Assembly (NCBI RefSeq): GCF_014384805.1
Contig: NZ_JACRSS010000003.1
Location: 256,792 to 320,791, forward strand
Direction: 5' to 3'
Length of the DNA stretch: 64,000 nt
DNA from: Guopingia tenuis
GTDB lineage: Bacteria; Bacillota; Clostridia; Christensenellales; Christensenellaceae
The notes under the pieces were generated by a model. That model saw only the letters and a program-made list of their open reading frames with translations, had not been told where the DNA came from and did no database searches. This document shows, in pieces, positions 48,116-56,484 of this stretch. Position 1 is the stretch's first letter, and every line of letters starts with the position of its first letter. The position numbers were made by a program, and so were the translations under genes.

Positions 48116-48533
48116 CGCCTTCCTCAGTTTCTTTCTTCACAAATTTCCATTTGATGGGCAGCTTGTGGCCGGCGAGGCGCAGAGCTTCTCTTGCGGTTTC
48201 CTCGCTCACGCCCGCGATTTCAAACAGCACGCGGCCGGGCTTCACAACGGCAACCCAGTATTCCGGAGAACCTTTTCCGCTTCCCATCCGGGTTTCCGCG
48301 GGTTTTTCCGTAACCGGCTTGTCGGGGAAGATCTTGATCCAGACCTGTCCGCCTCTCTTTATGTAACGAGTCATGGCAACACGGGCAGCCTCGATCTGGT
48401 TGGATTTGATCCAGCCCGGCTCGGTGGCCGCGATTCCATACTGACCGTATGTCACGGTGTTGCCGCGCATCGCTTTGCCCTTCATGCGGCCGCGGTGCAC
48501 TCTTCTACGCTTGACTCTTTTTGGCATTAACAT
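48096..48533 (-). CDS. rplP: 50S ribosomal protein L16
   Basis: 145 residues. MLMPKRVKRRRVHRGRMKGK, GQYGIAATEPGWIKSNQIEA, RGGQVWIKIFPDKPVTEKPA, ETRMGSGKGSPEYWVAVVKP, ending in an acidic tail. Starts inside rpsC (29-base overlap) behind GGAGG. Confidence 0.98.
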   Translation of the reverse strand: MLMPKRVKRRRVHRGRMKGKAMRGNTVTYGQYGIAATEPGWIKSNQIEAARVAMTRYIKRGGQVWIKIFPDKPVTEKPAETRMGSGKGSPEYWVAVVKPGRVLFEIAGVSEETAREALRLAGHKLPIKWKFVKKETEEGGEQVEG

Positions 48534-49227
48534 GTTTTCTGCCTCCTTCCGGTGCTTTTCTTCCCTCGTTAGCGGCCTTTGCCCGCTCTTTCAAGGGGTT
48601 GTTCAGGATCTCGCCCTTATAGGCCCAAACCTTGACGCCGATGCGTCCATAGGTGGTGTGGGCTTCGGCAAAACCATAGTCGATGTCCGCGCGAATGGTC
48701 TGCAGCGGAATGGAACCCTCGTGATACTGCTCGGTGCGGGCGATTTCCGCGCCGCCCAGACGGCCCGAGGTCATGATTTTGATACCCTTTAATCCGGCTT
48801 TCATGGAGCGGCCGATGGCCTGCTTCATAGCGCGGCGGAAGGAGATCCGGCGCTCCAGCTGGCCTGCAACGTTCTCAGCGATAAGCTGCGCGTCCAGATC
48901 CGGCCGGCGGACTTCCATGATGTTGACGACAACGTTTTTGCCGGTGAGCTTCAAAAGCTCGGCCTTCAAAACGTCAATCCCCGTGCCGCCCTTGCCGATA
49001 ACGATGCCGGGCTTGGCGGTATAGATGCTCACAGAGACCTTGTTGGCTGCGCGCTCGATCTCGATTTTGGAGATGCCGGCAGCAAACAGCTTTTCTTTCA
49101 GATATTTACGGATCTTGTCATCCTCAACCAGGTAGTCGGAGAAAGTTCCCTTCTTCGCTACCCAGCGGGAATCCCAATCCTTGATTACACCAACTCTAAA
49201 TCCGTGCGGATGTACTTTTTGGCCCAT
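48505..49227 (-). CDS. rpsC: 30S ribosomal protein S3
   Basis: 240 residues. GQKVHPHGFRVGVIKDWDSR, KH domain IVIGKGGTGIDVLKAELLKL, RISFRRAMKQAIGRSMKAGL, and C-terminal GRIGVKVWAYKGEILNNPLK. One base after rplV. Confidence 0.98.
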   Translation of the reverse strand: MGQKVHPHGFRVGVIKDWDSRWVAKKGTFSDYLVEDDKIRKYLKEKLFAAGISKIEIERAANKVSVSIYTAKPGIVIGKGGTGIDVLKAELLKLTGKNVVVNIMEVRRPDLDAQLIAENVAGQLERRISFRRAMKQAIGRSMKAGLKGIKIMTSGRLGGAEIARTEQYHEGSIPLQTIRADIDYGFAEAHTTYGRIGVKVWAYKGEILNNPLKERAKAANEGRKAPEGGRKHVNAKKSQA

Positions 49228-49228
49228 C

Positions 49229-49624
49229 TTAAACCTCCTCCTTAACCTCGCCTAAAATGATTGTGATATGGCTGGTTCTCTTGCGGATTCTCGTCGCTCT
49301 TCCCTGCGCACGGGGCCGGAACCGCCGGAGCGTCGGGCCTTGATCCGCGTATGCTTCTGCAACATACAGGCTGTCTTTTACCATATCCAGGTTGTTTTCC
49401 GCGTTGGCCACGGCGCTGTCCAGCACCTTGATGACCGGCTCGCTGGCCGCCTTGGGCGTGTTCAGAAGGATCGCCCGCGCTTCGCCAACCTGTTTGCCGC
49501 GGATCAGGTCGATGACAACCTTCACCTTTCTGGAGGAAATACGCACATATTTTGCCACTGCACGAGGCCGCTTATCTTTATTTTCACGTCTCTTGAGACT
49601 CTTTTCTCTCTCGCGTGTTGCCAT
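49229..49624 (-). CDS. rplV: 50S ribosomal protein L22
   Basis: 131 residues. Basic N-terminal extension of ~20 residues, then RAVAKYVRISSRKVKVVIDL, IRGKQVGEARAILLNTPKAA, and the loop GPTLRRFRPRAQGRATRIRK that lines the exit tunnel. Confidence 0.97.
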   Translation of the reverse strand: MATREREKSLKRRENKDKRPRAVAKYVRISSRKVKVVIDLIRGKQVGEARAILLNTPKAASEPVIKVLDSAVANAENNLDMVKDSLYVAEAYADQGPTLRRFRPRAQGRATRIRKRTSHITIILGEVKEEV

Positions 49625-49640
49625 TCTCTACTCTCCTCCC

Positions 49641-49913
49641 TTATCTGGACGATTTCTCGCCTGCATGCCCCCGGAAGGTACGGGTGGGGGCGAACTCGCC
49701 CAGCTTGTGTCCAACCATATCCTCGGTGACATACACCGGAACAAATTTTCTGCCGTCATGTACTGCGATGGTGTGGGCTACCATATCCGGGAAGATTGTG
49801 GAAGCACGGGACCATGTTTTCAGCACTTTTTTCTCATTCTTCTCGTTCATCTCCTGAATTCTCTTCAGCAGCTTTTCATGAACGAAAGGTCCTTTTTTAA
49901 CTGACCTGCTCAT
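49641..49913 (-). CDS. rpsS: 30S ribosomal protein S19
   Basis: 90 residues. SRSVKKGPFVHEKLLKRIQE, KTWSRASTIFPDMVAHTIAV, HDGRKFVPVYVTEDMVGHKL, GEFAPTRTFRGHAGE. Confidence 0.98.
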   Translation of the reverse strand: MSRSVKKGPFVHEKLLKRIQEMNEKNEKKVLKTWSRASTIFPDMVAHTIAVHDGRKFVPVYVTEDMVGHKLGEFAPTRTFRGHAGEKSSR

Positions 49914-49940
49914 TATTTACACTCCTTCCTGTCTGGCGCC

Positions 49941-50774
49941 CTATTTGCCGTTGCGACGCTTCACGATGAACTTGCTCGTGGGGTTCTTCTTCTTTCTCGT
50001 CTTATAGCCAAGAGCGGGTTTGCCCCAGGGCGTAACCGGGCCGGGCCGTCCAATGGGGGATTTGCCTTCGCCGCCGCCGTGGGGGTGGTCGCAGGGGTTC
50101 ATGACCGAGCCGCGGACCGTGGGGCGGACGCCCATATGGCGCTTTCTGCCGGCTTTTCCGATATTGACGTTTTCACTGTCCAGGTTGCCCACCTGGCCGA
50201 TGGTGGCCTTGGCGTTCATGGGGATCATCCGAACTTCGCCCGAGGGGAGACGGACCTGCGCATACGCGCCTTCCTTTGCCATGAGCTGCGCGGCGTTGCC
50301 GGCGCTGCGGGCGATCTGGCCGCCCTTGCCGGGCTTCATCTCGATGTTGTGGATCATGGTGCCCACGGGGATGTTTTTGATTTCCAAAGCGTTGCCGGGC
50401 TTGATGTCCGCGGTTTCGCCGGAAAGGATGGTGTCGCCCACCTGCATCCCGTAAGGGGCCAGGATATATCTCTTTTCACCGTCCGCATAGTGGAGCAGGG
50501 CGATATTGGCCGTCCGGTTGGGATCGTATTCGATGGTCGCAACCTTGGCGGGAATGCCGTCCTTGTTCCGTTTGAAGTCGATGATTCTGTATTTCTGCTT
50601 CGCGCCGCCGCCGATGTGGCGCACGGTGATCCGTCCATGAACGTTGCGGCCGCCGGTTTTCTTGATGGGGGCCAGCAGGGACTTTTCCGGTTTATTGGTC
50701 GTGATTTCCTCAAAAGCGGAAACCGACATGAATCTTCTTCCGGGAGAAGTCGGATTGTATTTTTTAATCGCCAT
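49941..50774 (-). CDS. rplB: 50S ribosomal protein L2
   Basis: 277 residues. IKKYNPTSPGRRFMSVSAFE, GGGAKQKYRIIDFKRNKDGI, GQIARSAGNAAQLMAKEGAY, and the peptidyl-transferase-near C-terminal MGVRPTVRGSVMNPCDHPHG with the conserved His. Confidence 0.98.
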   Translation of the reverse strand: MAIKKYNPTSPGRRFMSVSAFEEITTNKPEKSLLAPIKKTGGRNVHGRITVRHIGGGAKQKYRIIDFKRNKDGIPAKVATIEYDPNRTANIALLHYADGEKRYILAPYGMQVGDTILSGETADIKPGNALEIKNIPVGTMIHNIEMKPGKGGQIARSAGNAAQLMAKEGAYAQVRLPSGEVRMIPMNAKATIGQVGNLDSENVNIGKAGRKRHMGVRPTVRGSVMNPCDHPHGGGEGKSPIGRPGPVTPWGKPALGYKTRKKKNPTSKFIVKRRNGK

Positions 50775-50796
50775 TGTGTGGTTCCTCCTCCTTAAG

Positions 50797-51093
50797 CTAC
50801 TGTACCATGCTCTCGAAGAATTCGATTCCCTTGGAATCCTTCTTCAAGGTAACAAAGGCTTTCTTCACCGCAGGCGTCCGGCCTTCGGTGCGGCCCTGCC
50901 GCTTTAACTTGCCTTCTTTTCTCGTGGTGTTGACGCTCTCCACCTTCACGCCGAAAATTTCTTCCAGCGCCGCCTTGATCTCGGTCTTGTGGGCGTTGAT
51001 ATCCACTTCAAAGGTGTATTTCTTCTGCGGAATCTGGTCATAGCTTTTCTCGGTGAGCACAGGGCTCTTGATGATATCGTGAATATCTTTCAT
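50797..51093 (-). CDS. rplW: 50S ribosomal protein L23
   Basis: 98 residues. IIKSPVLTEKSYDQIPQKKY, TFEVDINAHKTEIKAALEEI, FGVKVESVNTTRKEGKLKRQ. Docking site for SRP and trigger factor. Start shares one base with the rplD stop. Confidence 0.97.
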   Translation of the reverse strand: MKDIHDIIKSPVLTEKSYDQIPQKKYTFEVDINAHKTEIKAALEEIFGVKVESVNTTRKEGKLKRQGRTEGRTPAVKKAFVTLKKDSKGIEFFESMVQ

Positions 51094-51716
51094 TATGCGT
51101 AAACCTCCTCCACTTTCCGGGCCGCCTCTTCGGTGACGATCAGCTTATCGCAGTTTACCAGGTCGTAAACGCCAAAGCCGCCGACAATCGCGGTTTTCAC
51201 ACCGGGGATGTTGCGGGCCGCGCGGATGACTTCCTCATCCTTCTCGGCCGTGACGATCAGGGCTTTGCCCGTCGCCTTCAGGTTGGAAAGAACCTTGGCC
51301 ATTTCCTTGGTCTTTGCCGCATCCAGCTTCAGGGCATCGAGAACGATCAGCTCTTCGTTTGCCACCTTGTCCGAAAGGGCGCTCACCATGGCGAGCTTCT
51401 TGATCTTTTTATTTACCTTCATGGCATAGGAACGGGGCTTGGGGGCGAATACCACGCCGCCCTTTGTCCATTGGGGAGCGCGGATGGAACCCTGCCGGGC
51501 CCGGCCGGTGCCCTTCTGGCGCCAAGGCTTGATGCCGCCGCCGCGGACTTCCGAACGTCCCAGGGCCGATTGTGTGCCATGTCTCAAGGCCGCAAGCTGA
51601 GCAACGATGACCTGATGGATCGCGTTTGCGTTGACTTCCGCGCCGAACACTTCGTCCACCAGCTTGATTTCGCCAGCCTGTGTGCCGTCTGTTTTATACA
51701 TCATTACGTTAGGCAT
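51093..51716 (-). CDS. rplD: 50S ribosomal protein L4
   Basis: 207 residues. NAIHQVIVAQLAALRHGTQS, GGGIKPWRQKGTGRARQGSI, RAPQWTKGGVVFAPKPRSYA, KVNKKIKKLAMVSALSDKVA. Autogenous regulator of the S10 operon in enterobacteria; not shown here. Confidence 0.98.
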   Translation of the reverse strand: MPNVMMYKTDGTQAGEIKLVDEVFGAEVNANAIHQVIVAQLAALRHGTQSALGRSEVRGGGIKPWRQKGTGRARQGSIRAPQWTKGGVVFAPKPRSYAMKVNKKIKKLAMVSALSDKVANEELIVLDALKLDAAKTKEMAKVLSNLKATGKALIVTAEKDEEVIRAARNIPGVKTAIVGGFGVYDLVNCDKLIVTEEAARKVEEVYA

Positions 51717-51743
51717 GTAAGCTTCCTCCTTTCACTTCGCAGT

Positions 51744-52370
51744 TTATGCTTTTACACTTTTCTTGATGGTGATCATCTGGCCCTTGGCGCCGGGCACCGC
51801 GCCCTTCACCAGGAGCAGATTCTTCTCGGCGTCGACCATGGCGATCTCCAGGTTCTGGATGGTGACCTTTTCAACGCCCGTGTGGCCGGGAAGCCCTTTG
51901 CCCTTGAACACCTTTCCGGGATAGGAGCAGGCGCCCATGGAACCGGGCCGGCGGTGATAGCGCGAACCGTGGGTCATGGGGCCCCGGTGCTGGCCGTGCC
52001 GGGCGATAACGCCCTTGAAGCCGCGGCCCTTGGAGATGCCGGTAACATCGACCATGTCGCCGGTCTCAAAGACATCCGCCTTGAACTCCTGTCCAATTTC
52101 CATTCCGGCGACTTCGTCTGTCCGGAACTCTCTCAAATATCTCTTCACGGGAACGCCCGCCTTTTTGAAATGGCCCATCTTGGGCTTGTTCACGAGCTTT
52201 TCCCGGATTTCGCCAAATCCAAGCTGAACTGCATTGTAGCCGTCGATTTCATCCGTTTTCTTCTGCACGACAACGCAGGGGCCAGCTTCAACGACGGTTA
52301 CGGGGATCATCCGTCCGTCTTCGGCAAAAATCTGTGTCATTCCAACTTTTTTACCTAATATAGCTTTCAT
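51744..52370 (-). CDS. rplC: 50S ribosomal protein L3
   Basis: 208 residues. MKAILGKKVGMTQIFAEDGR, ISKGRGFKGVIARHGQHRGP, MTHGSRYHRRPGSMGACSYP, GKVFKGKGLPGHTGVEKVTI. Confidence 0.98.
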   Translation of the reverse strand: MKAILGKKVGMTQIFAEDGRMIPVTVVEAGPCVVVQKKTDEIDGYNAVQLGFGEIREKLVNKPKMGHFKKAGVPVKRYLREFRTDEVAGMEIGQEFKADVFETGDMVDVTGISKGRGFKGVIARHGQHRGPMTHGSRYHRRPGSMGACSYPGKVFKGKGLPGHTGVEKVTIQNLEIAMVDAEKNLLLVKGAVPGAKGQMITIKKSVKA

Positions 52371-52393
52371 TGTTTACCTCCTTACGCCGCCTA

Positions 52394-52702
52394 TTAGAGC
52401 TTGATCTCGATATCAACACCCGCCGGCAGATCCAGACGCATGAGTGCGTCGGTGGTCTTTGCGTTGGCCTCCAGAATATCGATCAGGCGCTTGTGGGTCT
52501 TGATCTCAAACTGTTCCCGGGAATCCTTGTATTTGTGGGTGGCCCGCAGGATGGTGATGATTTCCTTTTGCGTCGGCAGCGGAATCGGCCCGGACACCTT
52601 CGCGCCCGTGCGCTTCGCCGTCTCCACAATCTTGCTGGAAGATTGGTCGATTAAGTTGTGGTCATATGCCTTTAACTTAATTCTGATTCTTTGGCTCGCC
52701 AT
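52394..52702 (-). CDS. rpsJ: 30S ribosomal protein S10
   Basis: 102 residues. RIRIKLKAYDHNLIDQSSSK, IVETAKRTGAKVSGPIPLPT, THKRLIDILEANAKTTDALM, LDLPAGVDIEIKL. Also the transcription factor NusE. First gene of the S10-spc-alpha run; promoter at 52941-52969. Confidence 0.98.
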   Translation of the reverse strand: MASQRIRIKLKAYDHNLIDQSSSKIVETAKRTGAKVSGPIPLPTQKEIITILRATHKYKDSREQFEIKTHKRLIDILEANAKTTDALMRLDLPAGVDIEIKL

Positions 52703-52940
52703 TATTTGTTATTCCTCCTTTGCTTTTGCTTCCCGGCCTCGGTACACGCTGCCGGGCGTGTCATATTGTTTTTTTAGCGCAAACGCATTTCGCGTTTGCT
52801 GCTTTTGGAGCGCCCGCCTCGCTGGGCGAGCTATTTTCCGGCGGAAATTACCCGGAAATGGCCTCCGGCAACCTCCCGCCCGGCTGCGGCTATCGGCTTA
52901 AAAGGGCGCAAAACACCCCTGTCCATAGCGCAACAGTTGT
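52703..52940 (-). promoter_or_regulatory. Long 5' leader of the S10 operon
   Basis: About 235 transcribed bases with three evident hairpins on the minus strand: GCAAACGC-(5)-GCGTTTGC, GCCCAGC-GA-GGCGGGC, and CCCGGC-(13)-GCCGGG near rpsJ. Long structured leaders here are typical sites of ribosomal-protein autoregulation; the motif class is not recognised. Confidence 0.5.
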
Positions 52941-52969
52941 ATTATAGCGTATGTTTTTCCCGATTGCAA
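52941..52969 (-). promoter_or_regulatory. Sigma-A promoter of the S10-spc-alpha operon
   Basis: TTGCAA (52964-52969), 17-base spacer, TATAAT (52941-52946). Confidence 0.82.
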
Positions 52970-53065
52970 GGGGTTTTTTCTAATTTTTTTGCCTTTTTTC
53001 CGCCTTTTTTCTACCTTATCTATATATAGTGGCGCATAATTTATTTTAACCCATCTCTTGTCCCG

Positions 53066-53094
53066 TTGACACAAGGCCCCCGGCGCGTTATCAT
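53066..53094 (+). promoter_or_regulatory. Promoter of the first mannitol-dehydrogenase-like gene
   Basis: TTGACA (53066-53071), 17-base spacer, TATCAT (53089-53094); 40 bases before the ATG. Confidence 0.75.
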
Positions 53095-53134
53095 AAAATT
53101 ATCTTTGAAATTTTGATAAGGAGATTGGTATTTC

Positions 53135-54298
53135 ATGAAATCGGTTTTGATTGTCGGCGCCGGAATGCTGGGCAAAGGCTTTATCGGCGAAGTATTTGAC
53201 GAAGCGGAAAACTGGCACGTTTCCTATCTGGACAAGGATCCCCGGGTTATCGAGAACCTGAAAAAACCCGAGGGCTTCACCGTGGAATGCTCCTATGAGG
53301 ACCGCACGGAGCATCGGGTCATCACGGATTACGACGCGTTTTTGACGGACGAGCAGTTCTCGGCGGCGGATGCGGCCATCCATGCAGACGTCATTATGAT
53401 GCCCCTGTATCCCGAGGATTTTGACGAGGCCATTGCCTATCTGAGCAAGATGCTGGCCCGCCGCGCCAAAGAGAATCCGGCCCAGAGCCTGGATATCGTC
53501 TGCAACACCAACTATAACCACTATATGAATCACATCCGCGAAACCTTTTTGAAGGACCTGGGCAGCGATGAGGCCCGCAAATGGTTTGAGGATCAGGTAT
53601 ATTTGAGCGATTCCATCATCCGCCGTTCCACTATTGCGGATGACAACGCCGCCACCAACCTTCGGACCATGTGCTGCGCGACCCTGCTCATTCAGCCGCC
53701 GCTTCACAACGATCTGAAGGACGTTCCCTGGATGGAGCAGAAGGATAAAATCGAGCTTTTGAAGGATATGAAGGTCTATACCATCAACGGCATGCACGCC
53801 ACCTCCGCTTTCGCGGGATATTTGAAGGGATATACCCTCATTGAAGAGTGCATGGACGATCCGGAGATCGTCGCCATGGTAAACGAGGTTATGGAGGAGG
53901 CCAGCTATGGGCTGACCCGCGAATTCCCCATCACCAAGGAGGAGATCGACGATATGTGCGCCTTCTTCTATGTCAAGCTGGATTCTCCCATCAACGACGC
54001 CATTTTGCGCGTCTGCTGGGATCCGGCCCGCAAGCTGGGCAGAAACGACCGGCTGACCGGCAACGCCATGTATTGCTATGAACACGGCAAGGAGCCTGTC
54101 GCCCTCATGCAGTCTATGGCCAACGCCATGGCCTATGACGATCCCCGGGATCCCATTGCCATGGAGATTCAGAAGAAGATCCAGGAAAAGGGCATCGTCC
54201 AGGCCATCAGCGAAGTCTGCGGCATTCCCGCCGACCACCATATCACCCAGTGTGTTGCGGAAAACTACCGCAAGCTCATGGAAAAACGGGCGAAATAA
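53135..54298 (+). CDS. Mannitol-1-phosphate 5-dehydrogenase-like protein, copy 1
   Basis: 387 residues. Polyol-specific long-chain dehydrogenase fold: Rossmann VLIVGAGMLGKGFIGEVFDE, a middle TNYNHYMNHIRETF where MtlD has its ACEN motif, DSIIRRSTIADDN, and the catalytic Lys-Asn-His set in KVYTINGMHATSAFAGYLKG. C-terminal helical domain with CWDPARKLGRNDRLTGNAMY. The catalytic Lys, Asn and His are present, so it should be an active NAD(P)-dependent polyol or sugar-phosphate oxidoreductase, but the substrate may not be mannitol-1-phosphate. RBS AAGGAGA. Confidence 0.8.
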   Translation: MKSVLIVGAGMLGKGFIGEVFDEAENWHVSYLDKDPRVIENLKKPEGFTVECSYEDRTEHRVITDYDAFLTDEQFSAADAAIHADVIMMPLYPEDFDEAIAYLSKMLARRAKENPAQSLDIVCNTNYNHYMNHIRETFLKDLGSDEARKWFEDQVYLSDSIIRRSTIADDNAATNLRTMCCATLLIQPPLHNDLKDVPWMEQKDKIELLKDMKVYTINGMHATSAFAGYLKGYTLIEECMDDPEIVAMVNEVMEEASYGLTREFPITKEEIDDMCAFFYVKLDSPINDAILRVCWDPARKLGRNDRLTGNAMYCYEHGKEPVALMQSMANAMAYDDPRDPIAMEIQKKIQEKGIVQAISEVCGIPADHHITQCVAENYRKLMEKRAK

Positions 54299-54310
54299 TC
54301 CCATCTGTAT

Positions 54311-54338
54311 AAAAAAGGACGCAGCTGCGTCCTTTTTT
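54311..54338 (+). terminator. Terminator after copy 1
   Basis: AAAAAAGGACGCAGCTGCGTCCTTTTTT, symmetric, 13 bases after the stop. Confidence 0.9.
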
Positions 54339-54654
54339 ATTGCAATTGATTTTCTCTTGCCTATGCCTCCCGATTTTATAAAATGAATAGGAAGGCGCCT
54401 GTTTCCCAAACAAGAGTTTTAGTTTTCTTCCCTTATTCGCAAAGAAAGCTCTTCCGGCGGATCGTTTGTTTTTTTGTACCTTTCTATTAAAAATAGCGGG
54501 TTCCTGGGTTTCGCCTCTCACTACGTGAATAAGTATCAGCGCGCTTTGGAACCGGCAGGCAGGATTATCCCCCCCCAAGAATTCTGGGTCCCCTATCCTT
54601 CCGCCAAGCGCCGCCCCATCTTCTGATACAAATTTTAAAAAAAGCAAACAGGAA
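54339..54654. other. Gene-free stretch between dehydrogenase copies 1 and 2
   Basis: The whole gap 54299-54725 is 427 bases. Apart from the terminator and the promoter of copy 2, I see no gene, repeat or structured RNA. Confidence 0.4.
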
Positions 54655-54684
54655 TTGACATTTCTCCGTCGGACGTTGTATCAT
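54655..54684 (+). promoter_or_regulatory. Promoter of the second mannitol-dehydrogenase-like gene
   Basis: TTGACA (54655-54660), 18-base spacer, TATCAT (54679-54684). Shares both hexamers with the copy 1 promoter. Confidence 0.7.
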
Positions 54685-54725
54685 GAGCATAGATTTGAAA
54701 TTCCCTAAGCGGAAAGGAGAAAAAA

Positions 54726-55886
54726 ATGAGAAACGTATTGATTGTCGGCGCAGGCAAACTGGGCAAGGGCTTTATTGGTGAGGTATTCGATGCGGCCAAG
54801 AACTGGAAGGTGAGCTTTCTGGACAAGGACCCGCGGGTTATTGAAAACCTGAAAAAGCCGGAGGGCTATAAGGTCATGTGCTGCCGTGAGGATCGCACGG
54901 ATCACCGGGTCATCACGGACTATGAGGCTTTTCTGGTGGACGACGGCTATTCCGTCGCCGATGCGGCCATTCATGCGGACGTCATCATGATGCCCCTCTA
55001 TCCCGAGGACTTTGACGATGCCGCGCCCTATCTGGGAAAAATCTTCCAGCGCCGCGCCAAGGAAAACCCGGCCCAGAAGCTGGACATCATCTGCAACACC
55101 AACAAGAACCACCTGATGGAGCATATTGAGGAGATGTTCTATCGGGGTATGGAAAACGAAGAAACCATCGCGTGGTTTAAAGACAATGTGGCGCTCCGGG
55201 ATTCCATTATCCGTCGTTCCACCATTGCCGACACCAACTATTCCACGGATATCCGCACGAGCGTCGTGGCCTCGCTTCTCATCCAGCCGCCGCTGTATAA
55301 CGACCTTTCGGATGTGGAATGGATGGAGCTCAAAGACAATATCCTTCTCCTGAAGGATTTGAAGCTCTATACCATCAACTCGACCCACGCCACCTGCGCT
55401 TATGCCGGATATTTGAAGGGATATACCACGGTGGAGGATTCCATCGCGGATCCCGAGATCTCCCAGCTGTTTGACGATGTCATGGAAGAATCCTCCTTTG
55501 GGCTTACTCATGAATTCCCCATCACCAAAGAGGACATCTTCGATATGTGCCGCTGCCTGAAGATTCAGACCAAAGACGCCATCTATGACCAGCTTCTGCG
55601 CGTCTGCTGGGACCCGGCCCGCAAGCTTTCCCGCAACGACCGGCTGACCGGTAACGCCATGTATTGCTATGAACATGGCCTGGATCCGGTCCACATCATG
55701 ATTACCATGGCCAACGCCTTTGCCTATGACGATCCCCGGGATCCAGTCGCTATGGATATCCAGAAGAAAATCAAGGAGCAGGGCATTGAAAAGACCGTGA
55801 GCGAGATCTGCTCCCTTCCCATCGACCACCATATTACCCAGTGCGTCGCAGAGAACTATCGCAAGCTCATGGCAAACAGGAAATAA
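54726..55886 (+). CDS. Mannitol-1-phosphate 5-dehydrogenase-like protein, copy 2
   Basis: 386 residues, very close to copy 1 throughout: VLIVGAGKLGKGFIGEVFDA, TNKNHLMEHIEEMF, DSIIRRSTIADTN, catalytic KLYTINSTHATCAYAGYLKG, and CWDPARKLSRNDRLTGNAMY. Own promoter and terminator, so it is a separate transcription unit rather than an operon partner of copy 1. Differences are spread over the protein; the catalytic set is unchanged. RBS AAAGGAGA. Confidence 0.8.
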   Translation: MRNVLIVGAGKLGKGFIGEVFDAAKNWKVSFLDKDPRVIENLKKPEGYKVMCCREDRTDHRVITDYEAFLVDDGYSVADAAIHADVIMMPLYPEDFDDAAPYLGKIFQRRAKENPAQKLDIICNTNKNHLMEHIEEMFYRGMENEETIAWFKDNVALRDSIIRRSTIADTNYSTDIRTSVVASLLIQPPLYNDLSDVEWMELKDNILLLKDLKLYTINSTHATCAYAGYLKGYTTVEDSIADPEISQLFDDVMEESSFGLTHEFPITKEDIFDMCRCLKIQTKDAIYDQLLRVCWDPARKLSRNDRLTGNAMYCYEHGLDPVHIMITMANAFAYDDPRDPVAMDIQKKIKEQGIEKTVSEICSLPIDHHITQCVAENYRKLMANRK

Positions 55887-55888
55887 AC

Positions 55889-55928
55889 CAGCGGCGGAAG
55901 AGGGCAAAAGCTCTCTTCCGCTGTTTTT
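55889..55928 (+). terminator. Terminator after copy 2
   Basis: CAGCGGCGGAAGAG, 8-base loop, CTCTCTTCCGCTG, then T5. Confidence 0.85.
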
Positions 55929-56484
55929 ATGGAAAATATAACAAATCGGGATATATTCCGGGCGGGAGATTCCCTCCCATAATTTAGTTTACCCTTTTAT
56001 AAGCTCTGAATTTTCATCCGAATCGCCTTTCTTTCTTCCAAATATGACAGAACTATGATATAATAATGAACGCACAAACGGTTCGGAAACAAGTTTCCGC
56101 GTCCTGAGCATTCATTGACGGCTGCCATCGCCGCACGAAGCGCGGCAAAGACATGGTATAATCTGATAAAGTGCCACCCGGCGTTCCCAAAGAGCAGGAT
56201 ATATTTTTTGGAAGAAAAAGCAGTGTTCAAGACGGCAGTTCGGTTCTTCTGCCGGGATAACGATTGTGGCCATATGCAGTTCATTCCGGGCAGGAAAAAA
56301 TGGATTCAATTTTTTTGTTCCGGACTTCCAAATGGATTGCCCTTTTTGACAGAGGTTCCATCGCACGAAAAAACCGATGGCTCCGGGAGCGTGTTTCTCT
56401 GGTTATGTTCTTGTTTACATGATCTGTTTATTTTTAATATTTTTTCAGCAGATAAGACAAATGCATTTTTGTTGAGGTTTATTT
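55929..56484. other. Long gene-free stretch before pit
   Basis: About 555 bases. Plus-strand promoter-like sequences: TGA-TATAAT near 56057-56062, TGG-TATAAT near 56154-56160, and TTTACA with TAATAT close to pit (about 56414-56440). A GGAAAC-AA-GTTTCC hairpin lies near 56090. Short open frames lack ribosome sites. A regulatory leader or small RNA is possible but I cannot name one. Confidence 0.4.
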
